Below the pieces are notes generated by a model that saw only the letters and a list, made by a program, of their open reading frames with translations, was not told the origin of the DNA and made no database searches. A DNA stretch of 64,000 nt from Pseudogymnoascus destructans (lineage: Eukaryota; Ascomycota; Leotiomycetes; Thelebolales; Thelebolaceae): assembly GCF_001641265.1 (NCBI RefSeq), contig NW_020167535.1, forward strand, positions 806,001-870,000. Direction: 5' to 3'. Position numbers and translations under genes: made by a program. This document shows, piece after piece, positions 10,217-21,076 of the stretch (within the stretch, counting starts at the first letter, position 1; each line of letters opens with the position of its first letter).

Positions 10217-11364
10217 ACAAGAGGATATCATGGATATTTGTTATCCAAAATATCCTTGATATCCCTTTAGCACGACACCACTATATTGTCATACTGACAT
10301 TCGTTGCACTCAGTTTCCTATCAAACTCAAGAGCAAACTTAGAAATCTCCTCCTCAAACCTACAAGTCACTATACATATTTTGGCTTGTCACACCAACAA
10401 CAAGAGCAATACTACTCAACGTTTGCTACAACCCTCTATGATTCATTACACGTCATCGCCCCTTAGTTACTGGGCCGATATTACCACATAGCATATCTCT
10501 ACACCCTCTATGATTCATTACATGACATCACTCCTTAGTTACTGGGCTAATACTACACATGACATATCTCTATCAACTAGAGGCCTAGGAACATGAACGA
10601 TAGCTCCAAAAGCTTCTACAACTGTCTATGATTCATTACACGTCATTGCTCCTTAGTTAACCACAAGATTGGTTAAGTTATGACATAATCTGTCTATAGG
10701 GGTACTCTGACCTTGGACCTCCTTTCACTTCCTATAGGCTAGGAACCTAGGAGATGGTTCTATGGGATTCTCTTACGTCGACTACAGTTACCAAGCCTGG
10801 TTAGTCATGGAAAGTATTGAAAAATGAGAGAACTACACTCCTTTAGCATAAATAGGATTGCCCTTTCCTTAAGAAAGGGCAAGCAGACAATACAGTAAAT
10901 CAACTATCACATACTTCCACGTCTTTTCCAAGCTTCCAAGCATTGATCTTATTACTCCTTGTTTCTGAAAAGTCAGTGAGGTGCTAACCTCTGACTTATC
11001 CCTGAGTTCTCAGACTCAACATTTGTTACAACTTGTCTAAACCACTCCACTACATCATACACCTGATTGCTGTGTTGTGGAATAGTCTAAGCTACGACCC
11101 TTTGGCTCTGTTTCTTAAGACAGTGTGTTGTCTTAGTAAAATCATCCCTTCCTTGGGTGGCTAGATTCTCACATCTGCTGCACCCACCATACATATATAA
11201 GTAGATAGTATTTCCTTGGATAGGAGTTTTGTGCTCAACTGTTTCTTTACAATACTATAACATGTTACTTGGAAAGCCTTTGTGTTTATCCCCTGCCTCC
11301 TCTGTGAAGTCAACCTTACGCAAGAAACCTCTGTGTCTTCTATCGGCTAGAAGTTAGCGTTACA
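10217..11364 (+). repeat. LTR family 2, copy A (5'-truncated, split by a 907-bp insertion)
   Basis: The segments 10217-10286 and 11194-11364 together match the solo LTR at 12640-13027: the CACGACACCACTATAT block, AAGTAGATAG, a stretch with TGTTACTTGGAAAGCCTTTG, CCCCTGCCTCCTCTG, and the end TTAGCGTTACA. The 5' end is missing because the gypsy 3' LTR abuts it. This copy predates both the gypsy junction and the nested insertion. Confidence 0.7.
10287..11193. mobile_element. 907-bp TG...CA insertion (LTR-like) nested in LTR family 2
   Basis: The interruption of LTR family 2 copy A starts TGTCATACTG and ends CACCATACA, and is flanked on both sides by TATAT. TG...CA ends plus a 5-bp duplication fit an LTR, although TATAT is low-complexity. 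Inside, a block beginning CTATGATTCATTACACGTCAT recurs near 10434, 10505 and 10625, so it carries internal repeats. No coding frame is seen. Confidence 0.6.
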
Positions 11365-11438
11365 GAACCCTATAAAACGAAATACACAGAGATATAAGCA
11401 GAATTTGGCTAGAGTATAAGCTCTGTGAATACAACGTC

Positions 11439-11800
11439 TGTAGCACCCAGCTCACAGTAATAGCATATGAGAGTGTGAGTCAGAGGCTAAACGGATGATA
11501 TCCTATAGGTCTACTACGAAGGATACAAAAAAGATGAAGGGGGAACCCCATTAAGTCTGTTTCCTTAAATACCCGAAACGGGCCCGACTCGGTTATCTCA
11601 ACCCTAGCCTTGAACCTTCCACCGCAACAGGTCCACATCAACCCCGAACCCTACACCCTTACCGTTCCCCACTATAGTGTAACTCGCTATGTGCTCCTCA
11701 ACTGGTCCGAAACAGCACGAAGTCGGTTTTCATGCCCGTGGTGACCGTAACAGCTCTGAGGCGGGTCCTTCGAGTATCTAGGTAAGGAGGTATCCTTACA
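11439..11800 (-). repeat. LTR family 1, solo LTR with TSD ACGTC
   Basis: A 362-bp copy starts TGTAGCACCCAGC (a 10-bp deletion near its end relative to other copies) and ends ATCCTTACA. Exact ACGTC duplicates lie at 11434-11438 and 11801-11805. It is inserted immediately upstream of the LysM-WSC pseudogene. Confidence 0.9.
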
Positions 11801-12639
11801 ACGTCTAGGACTAAGGATTGCATCGAGTGGCACGACAACGGCTTCGAAAAGACATGTGAGGAAGTACTCAAATACTAGAGTATCACTCCTGAAATGTTCC
11901 ACAAATGGAACCCTTCTGTTGGTCTCGACTGCAAGCCATGGGAATATCAATCCTACTGCATCCTTACTAAGGAGAGATACGATGAATTAGAAGCGATGGC
12001 AACAACTCCATCCCTACGACTAGTCCCACTCTAGGCCCATCTCCTACCTAGTAGGATGCCAAGGGCTGTTATTACCCGGACAGCCAGTTGCCAATTCTTA
12101 AGGAGCAGTTGAACCCAGATGGTGGAGACTTGGCCTTGTCCATCCCTAAATGCAGGAATGTCTGCTATAGCCATTTTTACGACTTTGCAGGTGTGCAAGA
12201 GGGTAACCAGTGTTAGTGCAGCAGTTATGTTGGCGGCGAGCGGACAGACAATCAGACGGACTGTAATATTCCCTACACTGGCGACAAAACTGCAATCTGT
12301 GGTGGAAAGGGACTCTATAATGTCTTTGAGGCTGAGAAGAACATTGATCTTCCATCTATCACTGCTTCTGGTGCCACGACTTTTGGTGTCGATTCTCTTA
12401 CAGAAACAGTTCTCAGCTCAACTCACGCCCTTTGCTAGGCGAGCGGCTTGTCCTCCAAACAGATCCTTGAGCGTTGTGCGACAGTGTACTTATTGCCATC
12501 ATGCCTGATAAACGTATTCAATCCCAATTCCACGTCCGCCATCAGCGCATAGCTAGTAATTACCATGGATGCCGCCCCATAAGGTGCCGCCGAATGATGC
12601 CACCAACTAGATGCCTTAGGCAGTCAACTTTGAGAGTAG
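11801..12639 (+). pseudogene. LysM plus WSC domain protein, decayed
   Basis: From 11816 the plus strand encodes a LysM-like unit: DCIEWHDNGFEKTCEEVLKY, a stop, SITPEMFHKWNPSVGLDCKP, then YQSYCILT. This matches fungal LysM spacing with paired Cys and the KWNPSVG turn. From about 12064, in another frame, a WSC-like unit follows: GCYYPDSQLP, IPKCRNVCYSHFYDFAGVQE, GNQC-stop-CSSYVGGERT, CNIPYTGDKTAICGGKGLYN. WSC and LysM domains bind polysaccharides, and such secreted fungal proteins bind chitin. Stops at W/Q positions (TGG or CAG to TAG) suggest RIP. The 5' end is cut by the solo LTR at 11439 and the 3' end fades out before the LTR at 12640. No signal peptide is preserved. Confidence 0.65.
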
Positions 12640-13027
12640 TGTTACGACGGAACAAGAAGGCTGGCCAACTACAGGACAGGAAGGAGGGAGGTCGCATGAG
12701 ACCGGCCCTGGTACCTGGAGGGGCAGCGGGGAATAGTAGTTCCGAAAGTATCACGTGACGGACTCGCAGGATGATGAGAAGAATCCTAAGAGTCCAGGAC
12801 TCCGAGGACTCGAGTGAGTTCCAGGAGTCCACTAGGCACGACGCCACTATATAAGTAGATAGTTAGTTCTTAGATAGGAGCTTCGTGCTCAACTCAATAC
12901 AGTATTTGTTATATACTAGTAACGTGTTACTTGAAGCCTTTGTGTCCGATCCCCTGCCTCCTCTGATAAGTAAACCTTTACGCAAGAGAACCTCTGTGTC
13001 TTCTATCGTTTAGAAGTCAGCGTTACA
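12640..13027 (+). repeat. LTR family 2, copy B, solo LTR with TSD AGTAG
   Basis: A 388-bp unit starts TGTTACGACGG and ends CAGCGTTACA, with exact AGTAG at 12635-12639 and 13028-13032. Its right half aligns with 11194-11364. It contains short inverted blocks of the type TCCNGGACTCC near 12790-12830. Confidence 0.85.
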
Positions 13028-13036
13028 AGTAGGCGC

Positions 13037-13168
13037 TGTTGGAACTGCGTTTTAGTACGCTGCACATGCGTAACCTGTATACCAACTGTGTATATATAGG
13101 GGCTTCGCCCCTATATATACGCCGTAGTTTCTCAATCAAGTCGTCAAACTGCAATTATGTGTTCAACA
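13037..13168. repeat. LTR family 4, 132-bp solo LTR with TSD GGCGC and internal hairpin
   Basis: It starts TGTTGGAACTGC and ends TGTGTTCAACA, with GGCGC at 13032-13036 and 13169-13173. At 13090-13120 a perfect palindrome has 14-bp arms (GTATATATAGGGGC) around a TTC loop. The very short LTR resembles those of small non-autonomous LTR elements (TRIM/SMART type). Confidence 0.85.
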
Positions 13169-13512
13169 GGCGCCACACTGTCAATAGATCACATGATGTC
13201 GTCGTGCCATGAAACTGTTGGAACCCTGGCATTACAGTACTGTTGATATATACGGTATCGTGAGACTTGCGGCACCGAGAGCGATACGCTACTGTCAAGC
13301 ACACAACACCATGATATTCCCTGCAAACCACGGCGAGAGTGTTAAGATTTCAGCCGCGTTGTAGAGGATTTGGCACTAGCGCGGTTGGACGTAACCCAAC
13401 CACGACACTATACAGGACTCTCCTTCCTTAGTCAAGTCAAAACAGCTCATGATCACTCATATCTGCAATACGCTGCCTACCTCCCTGCTCCTCAAATTTA
13501 CCCCACATTCTA

Positions 13513-14486
13513 ATGGTTACTACGATGCGTAAAGAAAACAGGCATCGCGAAATTTCTGTCAGAATGCTCCCATCAGGTTCATCGGTTGTGTTCAAAGAAT
13601 CAACGTATTTCTTGCGGAATGGACCAGAAATCTCCCTGCCTTTGCCTGCCGAGGTCCGCGCCCATCAACGCCAGGGGCAATATGGGCCCATTCAGTTCGA
13701 ATCGCTCAACCTCCTGGTCAAATACGGAAAAGAGATCACTATCGCGGAGGGGCAATGTCTCTGGGCTATCCGTCGCTTCTTGCCTTCCCAAGTCCCAGTT
13801 CCCGAAGTCTATGGCTGGTGCGAAGACAATGGCGAAGTTTTCGTTTACATGGAGCTTGTTAAAGGCGTTACATTGGAAAAAAGATGGGAGTCGCTCTCAA
13901 AACAAGAGAGGAAAATCGTCTGTGACCAGCTTCGAGCTATGTTACTAGCACTACGCAATCTACAACAGGATCCAAAGGATCAGTTTCTAGGTGAGTAGCT
14001 TTCTCATTTGAATCCCTAACCAAAATGCAAACTAATTGCTTTTAAGGTCATATCAACCGCCAACCTCTGCTAGATATCGTATTCACAGACGACACAAAAC
14101 CTTCCGCTGGCCCATTCGCCTCAGTAAAAGAATTTCATGACTGGCTATCTTATTTGACCAAACAAGGGAAGGAGATCCACTGGCCAGACCCTTCACAAAT
14201 TCCTGATCCATTCCGGCACTTACTTCCGGACAACTCGCCAATTACCTTTACTCATGCAGACCTACATCCAAGCAACATCATCGTGTCTACAGACAAACCC
14301 TATCGCATTGTGGGTATCATTGACTGGCATCAATCGGGCTGGTATCCAGAATACTGGGAATACTGCAAGGCCGTATTCACAGCCGATCCCAACGGAGAAT
14401 GGGAGACCGAATACATACCACGATTTTTGGAGGTTGCTGATTGCTATGGTGCTTGGAGCTATTATTCTCAAACTCTTGGATACTGA
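13513..14486 (+). CDS. Aminoglycoside-phosphotransferase (APH/choline kinase) family protein
   Basis: Two exons (13513-13990 and 14047-14486) join in frame to 305 residues across a 56-bp GT-AG intron. The N-lobe includes SVVFKESTYFLRNGPEISLP and an early helix region (EGQCLWAIRRFLPSQVPVPE). The hinge is GEVFVYMELVKGVTLEKRWE. The C-lobe has the catalytic loop FTHADLHPSNIIV (HxDxxxxN) and the metal-binding IIDWHQSGWYPEYWEY. Fungi carry many such APH-like kinases, mostly of unknown small-molecule substrate; drug resistance should not be assumed. The frame is intact although the gene lies inside the repeat field. A second Met lies 4 codons downstream. Confidence 0.85.
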
Positions 14487-14936
14487 AACATTTTCTAGAG
14501 ATAGCAAATCAAAACGAGCGTGAAGTCTAAACCCCCAGGAGCTTACTTGCCCCAGCTCTGGTTCGGTAGGGCACCTTGGCTCATTATTAGTTATCACACC
14601 GACGGAATCTTCACCGAAGTAAAAGTCACTGATGCCGGGGCTTGATTCATAGAGTGGGAAAGCAAACATCAAACCAAACTACTAATACGGGCGACATTGT
14701 TTGCGAAATGTTATATTTATTCCTTAATTCTCAGCGGTAAGTCTTAAAGACAAAAGCCCGCAACGGTCGGCCGAGCTTAAACTCCGGAGGAGAACTCCAT
14801 ACAACGACCAAAGCTCACAAAATAATAACGGCACAAGCCATCAAGTTCGTTGGTCTTCTAGAGCTGCCATTCATGTAAGCATGCGGCCAGAATTTATAAT
14901 GGACTTGTTGACCACCTCGAGAAGTACTCACCTAAG

Positions 14937-15251
14937 CTAGACTCGCGCAAATGGCAGCAGCAGCAGCAGCCGCAGCCTGAGAGTTAGAGTGCCAGCAATA
15001 GCGGTGCACGTGGCAGCGCTACAAATTTTGCCAGTAGCCTTAGCGGTCCTCTTGCAGCTATCGTAACTCTTCTGAGCGCTAGGGTCGTGAGCCTTTTCAA
15101 GAGCGTGTTTAAGGGCCTTGTAGAGGCCGTAGATAAGGCAACAGCTGCCAATACCAGCTTCTTCTTGTCTCTGTAGCCCAGATCTCGCGTCTAACGGCGG
15201 CGCGGCTAGTCCCAGCCTAATGACAGTGGAAAGGACGATCATAACCTTCAT
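14937..15251 (-). CDS. Candidate small secreted Cys-containing protein
   Basis: A 104-residue frame starts MKVMIVLSTVIRLGLAAPPL, a plausible signal peptide, then a short mature part with six cysteines (GSCCLIYGLYKALKHAL, SCKRTAKATGKICSAATC). The annotated end is Leu/Arg-rich. Another frame over the same bases gives an Ala run ending ICASLA, so a splice near 14975 may define the real C-terminus. No homologous family is recognised. It is surrounded by repeats. Confidence 0.35.
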   Translation of the reverse strand: MKVMIVLSTVIRLGLAAPPLDARSGLQRQEEAGIGSCCLIYGLYKALKHALEKAHDPSAQKSYDSCKRTAKATGKICSAATCTAIAGTLTLRLRLLLLLPFARV

Positions 15252-15354
15252 TTTGGCAATATGTATTTAGTAATTGGAATGATGTAACGTGGTCCATATG
15301 CAATTGAAGCACCCAATCGAGTGAAACACCCAACTACGACAACACGACAAAATA

Positions 15355-15624
15355 CTAATGTGCATTGTGCCCTATGTTGCCACATGTTCCACATCGCCGT
15401 TCCCTCGCTTCGGTCCTCTTTGCACGACCTGCACCCTGGCGTGCTTCCTCTACTACTTGCCTATTCACATCCCTTTGGCCGACAATAGCTTGTCCTTTAA
15501 ATATAGCAAGACTGCCTCATTCTTGGAGACGAGTTCTCTTTGCTCTACGACGCTTGCTTATAGTTGTGTTTGCCTCTTCTAGTACTTCAACTTGTGCTCG
15601 TAGTAATACAACTTCGTGCATCAT
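15355..15624 (-). pseudogene. C-terminal fragment of a second pogo transposase
   Basis: The minus strand from ATG 15624 reads MMHEVVLLRAQVEVLEEANT, ISKRRRAKRTRLQE-stop-GSLA, then RRCGTCGNIGHNAH. It follows the C-terminal coiled coil plus zinc-knuckle layout of the pogo remnant at 3802-4071, with different residues. One stop lies at a Q/W-type position. The catalytic core is absent. Confidence 0.65.
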
Positions 15625-16394
15625 TTTCCCTGTCCCCTTGCAAAATGATCAATTGCTTCAAACATTGCTGATGGAGAGCTGTTAGTATAAATAGAGACGT
15701 ATAACTAACTTGTTAGCTCTTAAAGAGTGACAGGCCTATCCAATAATGTTAAATATTAAGCATCTCATTAAAATCTACAGCCATCCAACCCTAAGGTTAT
15801 TTAAATCGTTAGCTTTAACTAGTATTACCATGGCATTAAGAACCTGCTAGATTTCTCAAACACCTAACGCCACTTATAAACAATTTTTAATAATGGCACC
15901 TAACAAACACTAGGCTAACGGTCCATTTAAACTAATCCTAACCCTACTCTTCACCTAAGGCCCTAACAAGCTAGTTGACTAATACATAACCATTATAAGC
16001 TAAATAGCTATAGTACATAACACTATGATTTGTGTGCTAAACAGGTACCCTCCCCTTAACCCTATCTTACACCTCTCTATATAGTTATAGACTAACAGAA
16101 ACTAGCATCTACCTCTAAGCCCTATAAGTCAAGCTAGAGGACTATAAAGATTTTATTAAATACAGCTTATGCTAGTATTAGATGATTATAAACTACCATT
16201 GCTATAAAGAGGATCGTCTCTTCCTATAGATTAAGGAGAGGACTAAGAAGGGGCTTATAGAGGTTAATGTTAAACAACATATACCTTCCCCTATTTTCTT
16301 ACCTATGGCCTCTTATCCCTAACCTTCATCCTGAACCTTCATCCCTAACCTTCACCCCTAACCTTTACCAACCCTAAGAAGTGTCTAACCCTAA
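15625..16394. other. AT-rich degenerate sequence with CCCTAA-like motifs
   Basis: No coding frame is recognised. The sequence is AT-rich with many TAG/CTA trinucleotides, as expected after heavy RIP. From about 16314 irregular CCCTAACC and CCTTCA(T/C)CC units occur, and similar units resume at 16640-16690 after the inserted LTR. They are not regular enough to be a telomeric array. Confidence 0.45.
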
Positions 16395-16639
16395 TGTAAG
16401 GCGGCCCATCATGTGAGGCTGCCCTGAACTCAGGGGCTGCCTGGCAGCGGAGCCACTAGGGCTCAGTAAACTAGGGTATATAGGAACATAGGATATAAGG
16501 AGCTGGAAGCCTCAGAAGGAGGCCTCCAGCTGATAGTCGCTGTACATACGTAGACCTACTGTCTTGCAATATGATCTCACTTCTGCCTTCTGACCTGGTT
16601 CCCTGGACTCCCATGAGACCCTAGGGACTGCGCTTTACA
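16395..16639. repeat. LTR family 5, solo LTR (245 bp) with TSD CCTAA
   Basis: It starts TGTAAGGCGGCCC and ends ACTGCGCTTTACA, with CCTAA at 16390-16394 and 16640-16644. It has a GGTATATAGG element near 16473 that could be a TATA box. Only its TGTAAGG start resembles family 1. Confidence 0.85.
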
Positions 16640-16763
16640 CCTAACCTCACCCCTAACCCTACCCCTAAGCATACCCCTTATAGACCTAACCAACCTCACC
16701 CTAAAAGCCTTTAAAGCTAGCATCTAATCCTATAACACCTATCTCTAATCCCTCCTCCTCTCT

Positions 16764-17010
16764 TGTAAGGACACAGGGCACCCAGCTCACAGTAATAGCA
16801 TATGAGAGTGCGAGTCAGAGGCTAAACGGATGCTATCCTATAGGTCTACTACGAAGGATACAAAAAAGATGATGAGGAACCCTGTTGGGTCAATCCCCTT
16901 AAGTACCCGAAACGGGTCCGACTCGGCTAACCTGCCCTAACTCTCCCCACGTGACCGTAACCTGCCCGACTCCGATGCTTTCCGTCACTGAGGGCGGAGG
17001 CATCCTTACA
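16764..17010 (-). repeat. LTR family 1, short solo LTR (247 bp) with TSD TCTCT
   Basis: It starts TGTAAGGACACAGGGC and ends GGCATCCTTACA, with TCTCT at 16759-16763 and 17011-17015. It shares the R-U5 part with the 372-bp copies but has a U3 about 125 bp shorter, like the copy at 20828. Confidence 0.9.
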
Positions 17011-17474
17011 TCTCTAGCACCTCCTTTTCCACCCCTAAACTCCTTGCTATAATCAACTCCTTTACCGCTACCCTAACAACCTACCTTACTAACAAGATCC
17101 CCTCCCTCCTCTCCCTCTACTGCTATAGCAACGTGCTCCTGCTTAGAAAACTTGCTACTATAGAGTTTTAGAAGGCGGGGATAGGGGTAGTGAGGACGGA
17201 GGGGGGACATATGTTTTTTGTGAATTTAGATAGGGGGTTTAAGGGGGGGTTGTGGAGGGATTTCCTAGCTATATCTATGAGTCTGCCTCTAGTGTCTTGG
17301 TAGGGGGTTGGTATGTGTGGAATAAAGCTAATGGTAGAAAGGCGCTAGGGTAGTGGAAGTTTGCGCCGCTAGATAGTGATGGGAATCAGAAGGAGTTGTA
17401 TGCACTTAGAGAGTAACTATGTGCCTCTGATTAGGGTTGCGGGTTTGCCAACGATGGGGATTGTTGCTGTTTTT

Positions 17475-17574
17475 GTTGGGTTTCTAAGCTGAGATACCAC
17501 GATCATTTACCACATGCTGAGGTTGTTGGGTTTCTGAGCTGAGATACCACGATCGTTTATCATATGCTGAGGTT
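17475..17574. repeat. Tandem duplication, 2 x 50 bp
   Basis: Two adjacent 50-bp units begin GTTGGGTTTCT and end CATGCTGAGGTT, differing at a few transition positions. The rest of 17016-17718 shows no gene. Confidence 0.8.
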
Positions 17575-17718
17575 TGCTTGGTTTTGAAAGGATAGTTTTG
17601 GGAGATTGGAAATGATACAACAGCAAAGGCCTCAATAGTGTGCGCATTTGATTAGAAGAATATAGTATGTACAAAATATACACCTATTACATTAAACGAC
17701 CCCCAGACATAAATAAGT

Positions 17719-19327
17719 CTACATCCAGAAAGCAAACAATGCAAATCCAGCAGTCATAGCGATGCTGGAAGTAAGCAGGCTTGTTGCGCTGCTAGGGATA
17801 GTGGATGGCCTCCCGGTGGGCAAGACGGACGAGGACGGCTTTTGTGGGATGACTGTAGTGCCGTTGGTCGATGGGTATGGCGCCTCAGGGGTCACGGTAG
17901 GTACCATTCCGACAGGGCAGACGGTCTGTAGATGTTAGAGAGGCAAAGAGGGCGAGGAGGAGAGGAGCAGTAACCCACGGTGTAATCCTCATAGGTGATG
18001 GTGGTGACGGAGCCAATGGGGCAGTTCGTAACAGTAGCTGGGCACTTGGTAATAGTGTGGACGGAAGTCGCGTAGACAGTTGAGGTTGTGAGGCTTAAAG
18101 TCGAGTTCGAAGCACCAGTGGAAGTAGAAGCGGAAGCGGACGCAGATTCGGAACCAGATGCGGAGGCAGAGGCAGAGGCGGAGGCAGATGTTGTAGACGA
18201 GCAAACGCATCCTATATTAGCGAGGCTGGTGATCGGGGGAGCATTGCAAGTAGCCTGAGCCTCCCATGGTGCGACGGAAGTGTATGGCGCATCGCCCTTG
18301 GCCTTCTCAACCTTGACAAGAACTGGGATGACAGAGCCAGTGCTCAAGCTGAACTTGCGGTGACCAAGGACACGGAGGAGGCTTGCAATCTCTCCAGAGT
18401 GGCTGGTGATACTGAGGAAACTGCTTGGGTCAGACGGGAAGATGGAGTCTAGGGCGTTCTTAGAACGCTTATCCTGGGCAGAGGATGTCTCAGCGGTGGT
18501 CTTAGTCCACAGCTCATCCTTCTCGGTAAAGCCGGCGTCGAAAGGCCACCCTGGGTAGTTGGAGGCGATGTAGCTCTTGGTGCTGCGGCGATCGCAGGTG
18601 TGCATGGAGATACCCTCGCGCAGGTAGTCCTTGATGAGAGGCGTGAACGGGGTCACGAGACCTTCGAAAGTGAGCTTGGCGGTCTCGAGGCAGCGGATCA
18701 AGGGGCTGGTGTAGAAGCTCCCTGGGAGAGACTGCTTCTGGGAAGCAATCTGCGAGGTCCAGAAGGCATGGGCCCTTTCGGCCTGAGCAATGCCCCTCGG
18801 CGTGACCTTGGCATCTGCCCAGACGAAGGTTCCGTTGCCATCAAGCTCTGACCAGTAGCACTGCATAAAATCAGCGTTTGTCACGGATCAACGTGGATAT
18901 ACTTACGTTCCAGGCTGGCGTTCCATAGCTGGACTCGGCAACGTTGTGGTAACCCTCGCCATGGCGACCGAGGTAGAGAACGGCATATCTCTCATCGGCA
19001 GTACTGGCGATATTCAGCGCGGCAACCTCATTCTCAAAACGCTCCCACTGGGTCTTGGTGCCCGCGGGATCAAAGGACGCGTCTGAGTCATAGGATTGAT
19101 TAATCAAGCCAAAGTTTGTCGCGGTCTGGGATGTGTCAGTTGCCGCGTATAGTCACATCAACAACATATAGTCTTACATAATCAAATCCATCAGTCGAGG
19201 TGGAATTAATATCCTGAAGAAAGTAACCAGGTACGGTACTGTACTTGAGGTACGATGAAGTAGCATCAACGGTTGCAAGGACAGAAAGGGCAGCAGCGCC
19301 GGCAGTAAACAAAGAGCGAGAAACCAT
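17719..19327 (-). CDS. GPI-anchored phosphoglycerate-mutase-fold (histidine phosphatase) protein
   Basis: Four exons (19327-19178, 19125-18907, 18860-17979, 17925-17719) give 485 residues in frame; all introns are GT-AG and 46-53 bp. The N-terminus is a signal peptide (MVSRSLFTAGAAALSVLATV). Exon 2 carries the catalytic RHG motif in LYLGRHGEGYHN; further motifs are TSPLIRCLETA and ITSHSGEI, which match the second Arg and second His positions of the superfamily. A long Ser/Ala linker and a Cys-containing segment (TKCPATVTNCPIG) follow. A C-terminal Ser/Thr stretch and hydrophobic tail (SIAMTAGFALFAFWM) suggest a GPI anchor. A cell-wall or membrane phosphatase is inferred. Exon 3 to 4 was placed at GTGGGT, giving EDYTTVCPVG. 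Confidence 0.85.
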
Positions 19328-19870
19328 GTTGAAGCAGCAAATAACGACTGTATAAAGGTGAGTAGTCGAGTTAAACACTGTGAGCATCGTGAAAAGAAAT
19401 GGACTCGTGGTAGATCTTGTATCAAAACAATTCAATATCGTCCAGGGTTATACAAGCTCCGGATACTCTGGGGCGCATTTTGGCATATAACCAATTACAC
19501 GGGAGTGTAGAGACATTCGTATTTGTCCGTTAATTTTCCATCGCCGGAAGTTATAAAAAAGGGTCCAACACCATGCAAAACAGTGTAGTCGTAAGCCTTT
19601 CAGTGATGGCGTTGTCGTATTGTTGCTGTTTGCATGGTGGTTGTTGTTCTCTAATTTCATCTCGGCGCCAATCTGGGGACGTCGGGGAGACACGTGCGCG
19701 GTACCAAGCTTTGGTGGAGCAAGCACGTTGTTGATGGTTTTTGACAGGGGATACAGTTATCTGATATGTAACGCCGATTTTTTGACATTTGGTTATATAA
19801 GTTGCTTGTGCTTGATGGGTTTTAATGCAATGCACGCGTGTTCTGGGTATCATGATATTGTTGCGGCCTA
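19328..19870. other. Upstream region of the phosphatase gene
   Basis: Promoter-side sequence with no recognisable gene. A run of about 80 open codons on the plus strand (19620-19871) has no protein-like features. Confidence 0.4.
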
Positions 19871-20827
19871 AGGTAGGCTGCGCACTACTCGCTCAATACT
19901 CGGCTCACTCGCTCAGTGGGTTACTCAGCTGGGTGAGTAGCTGAACCTTTTACTCGACTCGGTGAGTGAGGTCAATACTCAGTTACTCTGTAAAAACCCG
20001 GTGAGTACTCGGCTATCACGTGTAAGATTTATGCATCATGTGAACAGTCCCTCATACGATTAATACTGTTTTATGGTTAAGTTAAAGTATTACATCTATT
20101 AGCATCACTCTCGCCATCTCTAGTAAGCTGTGAGAACGAATCATGTATATTCCTCTATCTAAGTACCATGATTATCAGAAGATTATTAGAACGCTATTAT
20201 CTATTATATATGCTTAAGAACATCCCTCCACCTTGCTTGATGAGGCCGGCCAGACCTACTAATACCTAAAGTATTTATAGGGTCTTGATGAGGATCCTCG
20301 ACTGAGCGGAACGAGCTATGAGTCAAGATAACTGTGTATAGAACTTGTTCATAAAATGTCTCTTGTGTGAGAATATGATCTTATTATAGGTATTAACCTA
20401 CATAATTCTGGTAATAATCTGGTAATCCTTACTTGTTGAGGTTGCATTTGATTGATTCGCATTTGATAGAGACTATCCTTCCCATCTGTGACTTCTTTTT
20501 GCAAATGTCTGATGCAAGATGTGTTGCCATAGACTTTGGGCCAGCAGACTTGATTGCAGGATGCGTAAGGGGCCTTCGAACAATAAGTACAAATAACACA
20601 TGGTTCTCCAGAAAGCCGGTCTGCTCCTTGGTGATAACTTCTCCAGTATTGAGAACTCCAGTTGGTTGAATCCCATGCAATCTTCATAAGGAGTTTTGTA
20701 GTATGATCTGAGTGTTGTTCATACCATCGTGATAGCTTCCACCACTCAATGAATATATCGTGTGTATCCTTAGTCCATTTGACAAATTGGTTTAACTTGC
20801 CAATATATTCAAGGCCTGCAGGGACTT

Positions 20828-21076
20828 TGTAAGGATGCCTGTCCCTCAGTGATGGAAAGGATCTGAGTCGGGCAGGTTACGGTCACATGATAAGAGTTAA
20901 GGCAGGTTAGCTGAGTCGGACCCGTTTCGGGTACTTAAGGAGATTGACCCAACGGGGGTTCCTCTCTTCATCTTTTTTGTATCCTTCGTAGTAGACCTAT
21001 AGGATAGCATCCGTTTAGCCTCTGACTCGCACTCTCATATGCTATTACTGTGAGCTGGGTGCCCTGTGTCCTTACA
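20828..21076 (+). repeat. LTR family 1, short solo LTR (249 bp) with TSD GACTT
   Basis: It starts TGTAAGGATGCC and ends GTGTCCTTACA, with GACTT at 20823-20827 and 21077-21081. Removing it restores an open reading frame across the junction in the minus-strand gene, which shows it is a later insertion. Confidence 0.92.

Noticed and set aside
11194..13027. LTR family 2 copies A and B as the two ends of one element with the LysM-WSC gene as cargo
   Set aside because: Copy B has its own exact TSD (AGTAG on both sides), so it is an independent solo LTR.
13513..14486. Antibiotic-resistance gene acquired from bacteria
   Set aside because: It has a fungal-type intron and belongs to the broad APH-like kinase family common in fungi; no evidence of drug specificity.
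16314..16690. Telomere or chromosome end
   Set aside because: CCCTAA units are irregular, short and flanked by unique sequence on both sides.
19620..19871. 83-codon hydrophobic frame left of the TIR
   Set aside because: It lies in the promoter region of the phosphatase gene and shows no homology to the truncated sugar transporter on the other side.
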